Assembly (NCBI GenBank): GCA_037446725.1
Contig: JBBIIC010000006.1
Span: 1-64,000 of the forward strand
Reading direction: 5' to 3'
DNA: 64,000 nucleotides
Source: JBBIIC01 sp037446725
GTDB lineage: Bacteria > Actinomycetota > Coriobacteriia > Anaerosomatales > SLCP01
Shown here: in pieces, positions 25,232 to 32,397 of the stretch
Layout: the number at the start of each line of letters is the position of its first letter
Numbering within the stretch: position 1 is the stretch's first letter
Translations under genes and position numbers: made by a program
The notes under the pieces: generated by a model
What the model saw: only the letters and a program-made list of their open reading frames with translations
Told to the model about the DNA's origin: nothing
Databases searched by the model: none

Positions 25232-25837
25232 GTAACGAGCCTCATCCGCAAGTACTACAACCTCAAGCTGAGCGAGGTCGACACGCGCGAGCTGCTGTTC
25301 GAGATCATGACGCTGATAGGGCGGCGCGGTCTCACGCTTGACTCCGAGTTCGCGCTGCTCCTGACCACACTCGCAACGATCCAGTCACTCGGCACGAATG
25401 TCGATCCCGAGTTCCGCTTCGTCGACTCCGTGACCCCGTTCGCCAAACGTATCATCGAGGAGCAGACTCACCCCGCGACGATGGCGAAGGGCTTCACCTC
25501 TACGGTACGGCGCACGATGAAGGCACTGCAGGGCCTACCCGACAACGTGAACCGGGCCCTCAAGCGCATCGCAGACGGGGACCTGCGCATGACGGTGCGG
25601 CCCGGCGGGTTCGACCCGCTGATGTCACGCATCGAGCAGGCCGTCGACCGGCTCGCGTTCGCACTCGTCGTCTCCGCGTTCGTCCTAGGGTTCTCGTGGC
25701 TGCTCGGCCCCACCGAGTTGCCGTGGTGGCTCGAGGCGATCGCAGCGTTCGCGCTCGTGTGTGCCGCCGGCGTCGGGGTCTGGTTCTTCCTGTCGATCGT
25801 CTTCAGACGCTGGCGGAGGCGACATCACGAGCACTAG
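25232..25837 (+). pseudogene. C-terminal remnant of an AarF/UbiB kinase-like gene
   Basis: The reading frame resembles only the C-terminal third of ABC1/UbiB proteins: a helix-rich stretch (LLTTLATIQSLGTNVDPEF) followed by two hydrophobic helices (FALVVSAFVLGFSWLL and AFALVCAAGVGVWFFL). The kinase-like core (KxGQ, ASIAQVH, DFG) is absent. Upstream, the frame closes at a TGA (25214) and no UbiB-like sequence is visible in other frames. The first ATG (25307) would give 176 aa. A complete UbiB lies at 57559-58920. I read this as a truncated remnant; expression of a small membrane protein cannot be excluded. Confidence 0.65.
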
Positions 25838-25888
25838 CGACGCAACGCAACTCGGGATGCGCTACGCGAGATCGGCTGCACACGAGAA

Positions 25889-25912
25889 AGGAGCCGCCCG
25901 AGGGCGGCTCCT
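25889..25912. terminator. Bidirectional hairpin terminator
   Basis: A perfect inverted repeat AGGAGCCGCCC / GGGCGGCTCCT, nearly loopless, lies between the UbiB remnant (plus) and the LPXTG protein gene (minus), which converge. It probably stops transcription from both sides. Confidence 0.7.
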
Positions 25913-25935
25913 CATCGAGGCTTACAGCGGCTACG

Positions 25936-26910
25936 CTAGTGTCGGCGCCGACCGAGCCTGCGCAGATGCCCACCTGTGATGGACGCACCGAGCGCCAGGC
26001 CCAGCAGGAGCGCGGCGGGATCTCCTGTGAACGGAAGGTAGTCCTCCTCGAGAGCCGTCTTCTCGACTGTTGACGGCTTCTTCGCCTCGTCGGGCTTGTC
26101 CTCGTCGTCGGGCTTGTCCTCGTCGTCGGGCTTGTCCTCGTCGTCGGGCCTGTCCTCGTCGTCGGGTGGCGACTGGTACGAGACATGGCTCAACACCAGC
26201 TTCCCGACTCCCTGGCTGCACACGACCGCTGACGCCGAGCGAATCACATCGTGATCGGGTGTGCCGACGTAGAAGTGCTGAGTCGAGCCGTTACCCACAG
26301 GCCGACCAGTAGCCGTCAGTTCCCCGGCGTCCTTGAAGGTCACGGTGAGCTGTGCCGGCTCCGTGCCGTGGTCGAGACCGTTGAGCACGAAGTGCCACAC
26401 CACCGCGTCTGTGAGCCCGCCATCATCCGGCTCACTGCCGGACGTTTTGCTGTCAGCTCCCACGTGCGGATCGTGCAGGTGAACGATCGTCTCACAGGGT
26501 TCCGGGTCGGACGAGGCTATGGGACTCCCCTTGCCGGACGGGGGTGCGCCGACAGGCTCGAGCGGCGTCGGATCGTGGGTCTCCCCTCCCGCAGATACCT
26601 TGACCTTGGCGGGTTTGACCTTCGCCTGGCCCGGAGGGGTCTTGGCCGAGCCGGCTGGCACTCCTTCCACCGTGCCGCGTTTCGTCTTCCCCTGGCCCGG
26701 AGGCGTCTTCGCCGAACCGGCAGATGTTCCATTCCCCTTAGCGGAGCCGCCCGCTTCGCTTGCGTTCTGAACGCCCTCATCACCGGCCGCTACCTCACCG
26801 GCCCGCTCATCGACCGCGTCTACTCGTGATGCGCCGGCCGCGAGGGCTGTCTGCGCAGGAAGCAGAAGGGTGAGCGCTACGAGGAGGGTCAGAACCAGCC
26901 CTCGCTTCAT
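25936..26910 (-). CDS. LPXTG-anchored secreted surface protein with DDED repeats
   Basis: A 324-aa protein. The Sec signal peptide (~1-25, ends AALAAG-like) is followed by a Gly/Ala/Ser/Pro-rich stretch with two AGSAKTPPGQ repeats. A folded domain (~135-245) has one Cys near each end (EPCETIVHLHD, VVCSQG). An acidic spacer of four PDDED(K/R) repeats comes next. The C-terminus has LPFTG, a hydrophobic helix and a basic tail. This is a sortase substrate that would be fixed to the cell wall. The folded domain resembles uncharacterised actinobacterial surface-protein modules, and the ligand is unknown. ATG follows GAGAGG. Confidence 0.85.
   Translation of the reverse strand: MKRGLVLTLLVALTLLLPAQTALAAGASRVDAVDERAGEVAAGDEGVQNASEAGGSAKGNGTSAGSAKTPPGQGKTKRGTVEGVPAGSAKTPPGQAKVKPAKVKVSAGGETHDPTPLEPVGAPPSGKGSPIASSDPEPCETIVHLHDPHVGADSKTSGSEPDDGGLTDAVVWHFVLNGLDHGTEPAQLTVTFKDAGELTATGRPVGNGSTQHFYVGTPDHDVIRSASAVVCSQGVGKLVLSHVSYQSPPDDEDRPDDEDKPDDEDKPDDEDKPDEAKKPSTVEKTALEEDYLPFTGDPAALLLGLALGASITGGHLRRLGRRRH
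26091..26162 (-). repeat. Four 18-bp tandem repeats in the LPXTG gene
   Basis: Four head-to-tail copies of an 18-base unit (plus strand CGGGCTTGTCCTCGTCGT; the fourth has one T-to-C change) encode the PDDEDK spacer. The near identity suggests recent expansion and possible length variation between strains. Confidence 0.9.
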
Positions 26911-27300
26911 GGCCTATCGCCTCTCAATCTCCACTTGTCAAAGATCAGTGCGCACGAATGCACAACGACATGTACCAGCGTGGCACGTCGTGGTTGTGCT
27001 GGATCTGCTGCGGATTGCCTCTGCGACATCCCCTGTGTTGCCTCGGTGCCCCGCTCCGCTGTGGTACAAGGTCGGCACCGGGCTGCCGTGGATGGCTCGG
27101 CAGTGGTGAGTGTGCTGCGTCTGCGCTGCCGCGCGTCCGTCGATTCGGAGACGGTGCGCGCTCGTGCACGCTGCTACAGTCCTTCGCGGGTATTCTAGCC
27201 TGCGGCGAGACTGATTGACACCCCAGGGCGCCGCGCGCACGCACGCCCACTCCGGGCGGTGTGGTGTCCCGGCCATACTGACCGTCGGATTCCGGGTACG
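26911..27300. other. No gene recognised (390 bp)
   Basis: This interval between two minus-strand surface-protein genes contains only short overlapping frames with no ribosome binding sites or family signatures. I see no strong hairpin, riboswitch-like structure or tRNA. It may hold the LPXTG gene promoter, but no convincing -35/-10 pair was found. Confidence 0.5.
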
Positions 27301-27663
27301 CTATTCGGGCAGCGGCGGCATGGGCCAGCTACTGACTATGCCCTCCTCGACGATGGCGTCAGCTTGCGCCTCCGACACGTCGTACTTCTCGCGGACTGCC
27401 GACTCGTACTTCGCGGTCAGCTCCAGCCACAGCCGAACGTATTCGTCTACCTGAGGAGGGTCTGAATCCATGGGGTGCGCTGCCTCAGCCTCGGCAACAG
27501 CGCGGTCCTGAGCCTCGATGAGCTCCCAGTAGAACGCCTTACGCTCCTCAAGACTGAGGTTAGTTGGCGGTGGTCCAGGGCTCGGCGTCGGAGAGGGCAC
27601 CGCACCATTGGTCGCATCCGGCTTGTCATCCACTCCCGAGGAGGGGGCGTCGCCCTGGGCCAC
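27301..27663 (-). CDS. Downstream half of a split secreted protein (hypothetical)
   Basis: This frame encodes 120 aa from GTG 27663. A Pro/Ser/Thr linker is followed by a charged helical domain (SLEERKAFYWELIEA ... VREKYDVSEAQADAIVEEG). It is in the same reading frame as the 76-aa ORF upstream, separated only by one TGA (27679-27681) and five sense codons. No convincing Shine-Dalgarno precedes the GTG. Most likely both were one 202-residue secreted protein interrupted by a nonsense change, a sequencing error or readthrough. I do not recognise the family. Confidence 0.5.
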   Translation of the reverse strand: MAQGDAPSSGVDDKPDATNGAVPSPTPSPGPPPTNLSLEERKAFYWELIEAQDRAVAEAEAAHPMDSDPPQVDEYVRLWLELTAKYESAVREKYDVSEAQADAIVEEGIVSSWPMPPLPE

Positions 27664-27678
27664 CCGCGCCTGTCGCTC

Positions 27679-27909
27679 TCACACGCTGTTCGCGAGCGGG
27701 GCGAGCGCCGTCCGTGTCTCCGTGACGGAAGAGGCGGCGAGTTCGCCACCGACAACCGGATCGCCTGCCGACGACTCCTCGACCGCAGGATCGAGCTCTG
27801 GAGCATACCGTGTGCTCTGGGGAGTATCCCGAAGTACCGACAGAGCCGTCACGGCAGCAACGACGACGAGCATCGTGATGACGGACAGCGTGAACCTGTT
27901 GAGTCTCAT
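27679..27909 (-). CDS. Upstream half of a split secreted protein (hypothetical, 76 aa)
   Basis: This short ORF starts with ATG 27909 and an AGGAGG 4 bases upstream, with a TATAAT -10 box at 27932-27937. It encodes a signal/anchor helix (~8-26) and an acidic linker, then stops at TGA. The same frame continues without further stops to 27301. On its own it would be an anchor with no domain, which favours its being the broken N-terminal half of the downstream ORF. Confidence 0.55.
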   Translation of the reverse strand: MRLNRFTLSVITMLVVVAAVTALSVLRDTPQSTRYAPELDPAVEESSAGDPVVGGELAASSVTETRTALAPLANSV

Positions 27910-28026
27910 CGAACCTCCTGAGGACGGACCGATTATACCGCGCCATCAGCAAGCACAGCGGCGGCCAGTGTGTCGATTCTGTGGAGGACCGGAAGCCGCG
28001 ACCAGCCCGCGCCCCGCAACGACAAA

Positions 28027-28054
28027 GGGCCCCATCCCAATTGGGAAGGAGCCC
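28027..28054 (-). terminator. Terminator of tRNA-Leu
   Basis: The inverted repeat GGGCCCCATCCC / GGGAAGGAGCCC, with one mismatch, a wobble pair and an AATT loop, is followed on the minus strand by TTTG. It starts 11 bases past the tRNA CCA. Confidence 0.6.
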
Positions 28055-28064
28055 TGTCCAGTCG

Positions 28065-28150
28065 TGGTGTCCGAGGCGAGAGTTGAACTCGCACGTCCCT
28101 AAGGACACTAGGCCCTCAACCTAGCGCGTCTGCCATTCCGCCACTCGGAC
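28065..28150 (-). tRNA. tRNA-Leu(GAG)
   Basis: A class II tRNA on the minus strand: acceptor GTCCGAG/CTCGGAC, anticodon stem CTAGG/CCTAG with loop TTGAGGG (anticodon GAG), a long variable arm (GTCCTTAGGGAC) and T-loop TTCAACT. The discriminator is A and CCA is encoded. Long variable arm plus GAG identifies leucine. A TATACT box about 30 bases upstream (28181-28186) may be its -10. Confidence 0.95.
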
Positions 28151-28206
28151 ATGACCGCGCCCTGGAGCGCGACGGACGACAGTATAGCGCACTCATACAG
28201 GGTGCG

Positions 28207-29289
28207 CTATACGGAATCCCGGCCGGGAGCAGTGGGTCCTTCCGGCTGGTCACCGCTGCCGGAGGGCGCCGCCGCGGTCCTTTCGGCGGCATCTCCGATC
28301 GCGATCGGGAAAGGCTTGGCGAAGTGGCACGCGGCCTGGTGTCCCGGCGCCACGTCGGCCAGAGGTGGCTCCTCCTCCTCGCACTTCGGGAACTGCGCGA
28401 TCGGGCATCGTGTGTGGAACCGGCAGCCGCTCGGGGGGTCGATCGGACTCGGGACATCCCCCTTGAGGATGATGCGCTCCCTCGAGCGCTGCTTCGCCGG
28501 ATCGGGCACAGGAACCGCCGACAGCAGCGACTGGGTGTAGGGATGGTGAGGTACGTCGTACAACCCCCTCCAGTCTCCGATCTCCACGATCCTGCCGAGG
28601 TACATGACTGCGACACGGTCGGAAATGTGTCTGACGACGGAGAGGTCGTGTGCAATGAACAGGTAGGTGAGCCCGAACGTGTCCTGGAGCTCATCGAGAA
28701 GGTTCACGACCTGGGCCTGGATCGAGACATCAAGAGCCGAGACCGGCTCGTCGCAGACAATCATCTTGGGCTGAAGCGCCAGGGCTCGTGCGATGCCGAT
28801 GCGCTGGCGCTGGCCGCCGGAGAATTCGTGGGGGTAGCGGTTGATATGCTCGGGATTGAGTCCCACGACCTCAAGCAGCTCTTTCACCCGGATGCGCCGG
28901 CTCTCCCGATCGCCGATACCGTGCACAAGTAGTGGCTCCCACACGATCTCCCCGATAGTCATCCTCGGGTTGAGCGACGCATAGGGGTCCTGGAAGATGA
29001 TCTGGACGTCGCGCCGAAAGGTCTTGAGCGCCGAGCGCTTCATCACGCCGACGTCCTGCCCGTCGAAGGTGATGGTGCCCGACGACGGCTCGAGAAGCCT
29101 CATCACGCATCGACCGGTAGTGGACTTCCCGCATCCTGACTCGCCCACCAAGCCGAGCGTCTCTCCCGCATTCACCGAGAACGACACGTCGTCGACCGCG
29201 TGCACCTTCTGGCCGATACGGCTGCTCAGCACTCCCTTCTCGACCGGGAAGTACTTCGTCAGGTTCTCGACGCGCAGCAGCTCACTCAT
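28207..29289 (-). CDS. oppF: Oligopeptide ABC transporter ATP-binding protein (OppF/DppF type)
   Basis: A 360-aa ATPase with Walker A GESGCGKST, signature FSGGQRQRIGIARAL, Walker B MIVCDEPVSALD and the C-terminal oligopeptide/dipeptide extension with clustered cysteines (CRFHTRCPIA..KCEEE..ACHF). It pairs with the OppD homologue, whose stop it overlaps by 4 bases, to energise peptide uptake at the inner face of the membrane. A proline/glycine-rich tail (~335-360) is unusual but short. It is the last gene of the operon. Confidence 0.93.
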   Translation of the reverse strand: MSELLRVENLTKYFPVEKGVLSSRIGQKVHAVDDVSFSVNAGETLGLVGESGCGKSTTGRCVMRLLEPSSGTITFDGQDVGVMKRSALKTFRRDVQIIFQDPYASLNPRMTIGEIVWEPLLVHGIGDRESRRIRVKELLEVVGLNPEHINRYPHEFSGGQRQRIGIARALALQPKMIVCDEPVSALDVSIQAQVVNLLDELQDTFGLTYLFIAHDLSVVRHISDRVAVMYLGRIVEIGDWRGLYDVPHHPYTQSLLSAVPVPDPAKQRSRERIILKGDVPSPIDPPSGCRFHTRCPIAQFPKCEEEEPPLADVAPGHQAACHFAKPFPIAIGDAAERTAAAPSGSGDQPEGPTAPGRDSV

Positions 29290-30305
29290 CGCGCGTCACC
29301 TCGCCCGGCGAGTACGCCGCAAGCCTCGGGAGTCAGGCCCGCGGAGTAAGGACACGCTGCAACGTGGGTGCTGCCGGCCGAGAGCAGTTCGGGCACCTCT
29401 ACGCTGCACTCCGGTCGCGCATGGACGCATCGCGGGTGAAAGGCGCATCCCGGCGGGACGTTGATTAGACTCGGGGGCTGCCCGGCGATCGGGTTCAGGC
29501 AGGCCTTCTCGTCGACGTCGTGACGAGGCAGGCTGGCGAGGAGGCCCCATGTGTACGGGTGTCGCGGCCGGTAGAAGACATCGTCAGCCGTCCCGTACTC
29601 AACCTGCTTGCCCGCGTACATGACCATGACGTCGTCGGCCATGTCGGCGACGACCCCGAGATCGTGGGTGATCATGATGATGGCCGCACCGGTGCGATCC
29701 TGCATCTCGATCATGAGTTCCAGGATCTGGGCCTGAATCGTCACGTCGAGCGCGGTCGTGGGTTCGTCGGCGATGAGGATGTCCGGATCACACGCGAGCG
29801 CCATCGCGATCATCGCGCGCTGCCGCATGCCACCCGAGAACTGGTGCGGGTAGTCCTTCGCCCGCTCGCGGGCATGCGGTATACCGACCATGTCGAGCAG
29901 TTCGACGGTCCGCTCGAACGCCTCGCTCTTGCTCATGCCCTTGTGGAGCATGAGCGACTCCCCGATCTGACGGCCGACCCGATACACGGGGTTCAGGGAT
30001 GTCATCGGGTCCTGGAAGATCATCGCTATGCGGTCACCGCGCAGGGCGCGAACCTTGGCGTCGTTCATCTTCACAACGTCCTCACCCTTGAAGAGGACCT
30101 CCCCATGAACGATCCGACCTTGTGGTTCCTGGACGAGACGCATGATCGAGAGCGCTGTGACCGACTTCCCGGAACCGGACTCGCCGACAACGCCGAGCGT
30201 CTTTCCGGCCTCGAGAGTGAACGAGACTCCGTCAACAGCCTTGACGATGCCGTCTCGGGTGGTGAAGTGGGTAGCGAGTCCCTTGACCTGCAGGAGCGGC
30301 GGCAT
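29286..30305 (-). CDS. oppD: Oligopeptide ABC transporter ATP-binding protein (OppD/DppD type)
   Basis: A 339-aa ATPase with Walker A GESGSGKS, signature FSGGMRQRAMIAMAL, Walker B ILIADEPTTALDVT and the C-terminal peptide-transporter extension (CAFHPRCVHARPEC). It forms a heterodimer with OppF. It lies 3 bases after the permease gene oppC and overlaps the oppF start. Confidence 0.93.
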   Translation of the reverse strand: MPPLLQVKGLATHFTTRDGIVKAVDGVSFTLEAGKTLGVVGESGSGKSVTALSIMRLVQEPQGRIVHGEVLFKGEDVVKMNDAKVRALRGDRIAMIFQDPMTSLNPVYRVGRQIGESLMLHKGMSKSEAFERTVELLDMVGIPHARERAKDYPHQFSGGMRQRAMIAMALACDPDILIADEPTTALDVTIQAQILELMIEMQDRTGAAIIMITHDLGVVADMADDVMVMYAGKQVEYGTADDVFYRPRHPYTWGLLASLPRHDVDEKACLNPIAGQPPSLINVPPGCAFHPRCVHARPECSVEVPELLSAGSTHVAACPYSAGLTPEACGVLAGRGDAR

Positions 30306-30308
30306 GGA

Positions 30309-31307
30309 TCAGTCCTTCATCTTCACGTCGAGCGCGTCACGGAAGCCGTCGCCCAGCAGCACGAATGCGAGCACGGTGGTCAGGATGGCAAAGCCGGGCC
30401 AGATGGTGAGCCACGGCGCGACGAACATGAGCGACTTCGCGTCGGAGAGCATGAGGCCCCATGACGGCGTCGGCGGCTGAACGCCCATGCCGAGGAAGGA
30501 CAGTGCCGCCTCGGTGATAATCGCTCCCCCGACACTCATCGTGCCGTACACGATGATAGGCGCGATGGCATTGGGCATGACGTGTCGGAACATGATGCGG
30601 AAGTCAGACGCACCCATGGCGCGCGCCGCGTCGATGTACTCATTCTCCTTCACGGAGAGGATCGAGCTCCGGAACACGCGCGCGATGCTCGGCCAGCCGA
30701 GGATGCCGATAGCGATGAACACGTTGCGGTAGCTCGGTCCGAGGACCGCGATGAGGGCGATGGCGAACAGTATGTAGGGGAAGGCGAAGAAGACGTCGGC
30801 CGTTCGCATGACGAAGGTGTCGACCGCGCCTCCGCGGTATCCCGACAGGGCACCAAGCAGGAGTCCGATGACCAGCGAGATCGAGACCGCAAGCACGCCG
30901 ACCGCAAGCGAGACCCGTGCACCGTAGATGACGCGAGAGAAGACATCGCGGCCGAGTTTATCGGTCCCGAAAGGGTGCTCCCACGACGGCGACTGAAGAC
31001 TCGCCCCCGGCTCCGTGTTGACCGCAATCGGGTCGGCGAAGAAGAGTGGCACCCACAGGTCGGCGGTGAGGGTCATGGTCACGACGATCATGATCCACAC
31101 GAGACCGGTGATGGCGAGCTTGTTCTTGCGAAGCCTGCGCCACGCGTCGCCCCACAGCGTGCGGCTAGCCGTGACCGCACTGTCGTAAACGTGCGCGTTA
31201 CCGGGAAGTGTCGGCAGCGTCGTGCCCTCGGTCTTCACCTCGTGCCCGCACACATCGACCGGGCCGTTGACAGGGTGATCGCGAGGGTCATGCGGCCTGG
31301 GGCTCAT
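30309..31307 (-). CDS. oppC: Oligopeptide ABC transporter permease (OppC/DppC type)
   Basis: A 332-aa inner-membrane permease with the DppC N-terminal region (WRRLRKNKLAITGLVWI), six helices and the EAA loop (DAARAMGASDFRIMFRHVMPN) that contacts the ATPases. An N-terminal extension of about 45 residues precedes the first conserved part. ATG 31307 overlaps the oppB stop (ATGA), which decides the start over an earlier in-frame codon. Confidence 0.93.
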   Translation of the reverse strand: MSPRPHDPRDHPVNGPVDVCGHEVKTEGTTLPTLPGNAHVYDSAVTASRTLWGDAWRRLRKNKLAITGLVWIMIVVTMTLTADLWVPLFFADPIAVNTEPGASLQSPSWEHPFGTDKLGRDVFSRVIYGARVSLAVGVLAVSISLVIGLLLGALSGYRGGAVDTFVMRTADVFFAFPYILFAIALIAVLGPSYRNVFIAIGILGWPSIARVFRSSILSVKENEYIDAARAMGASDFRIMFRHVMPNAIAPIIVYGTMSVGGAIITEAALSFLGMGVQPPTPSWGLMLSDAKSLMFVAPWLTIWPGFAILTTVLAFVLLGDGFRDALDVKMKD

Positions 31308-32281
31308 TCGGCAGCACCCCCGTACCTGATCCGCGGATCGAGCCACGCGTAGCTGAGGTCGACGATGAGGTTCGTGATCATTACGAGGAACACGATGATG
31401 ATCGTGCCGCCCATGACGATCGGCCAGTCGCGCTGTCCGACCGCCAGGAAGATTTCACGGCCGACTCCCGGCCAGCTGAACACGGTCTCGGTGAGGATCG
31501 CCCCTCCCATCATCACACCGAAGTCGATTCCGATGAACGTCACGACGGGGATGAGCGCGTTCTTCATCTGGTGCCTGAAGATGACCGCCCGGCGTGTGAG
31601 GCCCTTGGCCTCGGCGGTCCGTATATAGTCCTGGCTTCCGGCCTCGAGCATCTGGCTGCGCATGATGCGCGCAACGTAGGCGGTCGAGACGGAGGCTAGG
31701 GTGATGGCCGGAAGGATCAGGTGCGCCCAATCAGGGAAGTCGGCCGATGACATCTGAGACATCGGTAAGTAGAACGCTCCCCCGGTCCACTCTTTCATTT
31801 TGATGCCGAAGAGTATCTGGAACAGCATTCCGAGCCAGAACACCGGCACTGAGACCAGGATCGAAGTGGAGAGAGTCACGAGCACATCGCTGAATGAGTA
31901 CTGTTTGACGGCCGAGATGATGCCGGCACTGAGGCCGATCACCGCCTCGATGATGATTGCTGCTATCGCGAGCCTAATGGTGTTCGGAAACTTCTCCGCG
32001 AAGATATCGCGGACGGGACGCCCCCGCTGGTACGACTCACCGAGGTCGCCCTGAAGCAGGCTGGTGAGGTACATCCGGTACTGCACGAGAAGCGGCTGAT
32101 CGAGCCCGTGCTTCTCGATAATCTGCTGGCGCAGCGTGTCGGAGATCGCGCGCTCGCCGGTGATCATCCGCACCGGATCGCCCGGGAGCACGCCCGGAGC
32201 CCGTAGGATGAAGAGGATAAGGGTCACGCCGATGAAGACAGGGATCATCTGAAGGACACGGCGGACTGTGTACTTGAGCAT
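31304..32281 (-). CDS. oppB: Oligopeptide ABC transporter permease (OppB/DppB type)
   Basis: A 325-aa permease that begins MLKYTVRRVLQMIPVFIGVT, the classic DppB start, with six helices and the EAA loop (RTAEAKGLTRRAVIFRHQMKN). The gene starts at ATG 32281 after GGGGA; the upstream frame runs through a hairpin and is ignored. It forms the translocation pore with OppC. Confidence 0.94.
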   Translation of the reverse strand: MLKYTVRRVLQMIPVFIGVTLILFILRAPGVLPGDPVRMITGERAISDTLRQQIIEKHGLDQPLLVQYRMYLTSLLQGDLGESYQRGRPVRDIFAEKFPNTIRLAIAAIIIEAVIGLSAGIISAVKQYSFSDVLVTLSTSILVSVPVFWLGMLFQILFGIKMKEWTGGAFYLPMSQMSSADFPDWAHLILPAITLASVSTAYVARIMRSQMLEAGSQDYIRTAEAKGLTRRAVIFRHQMKNALIPVVTFIGIDFGVMMGGAILTETVFSWPGVGREIFLAVGQRDWPIVMGGTIIIVFLVMITNLIVDLSYAWLDPRIRYGGAAE

Positions 32282-32320
32282 GGCGCTACTTCCCCGCTGT
32301 GAGATCGAGTGGCGGTTCGG

Positions 32321-32363
32321 ACGAGTGGTGCCGGGGCACCCGGGCGGGTGCCCCGGCACTCGT
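32321..32363 (-). terminator. Strong intercistronic hairpin between oppA and oppB
   Basis: A 13-bp perfect stem (TGCCGGGGCACCC / GGGTGCCCCGGCA, loop GGGC), extended by ACGAG/CTCGT, lies between the binding-protein gene and the first permease gene. No T-run follows on the minus strand, so it probably acts as a partial terminator or mRNA stabiliser that makes more binding protein than permease. Confidence 0.7.
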
Positions 32364-32397
32364 CACGTGGCGACTCTATCAGTCAGCCATACGGCCG

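Noticed and set aside
26091..26162. CRISPR-like repeat array
   Set aside because: The four 18-bp units are directly abutting with no spacers and lie in frame inside the LPXTG gene.
27679..27681. Second in-frame TGA read as selenocysteine
   Set aside because: The flanking residues (NSV-TGA-ERQ) have no Cys or redox motif and no suitable SECIS hairpin was seen, so nonsense or error is more likely.
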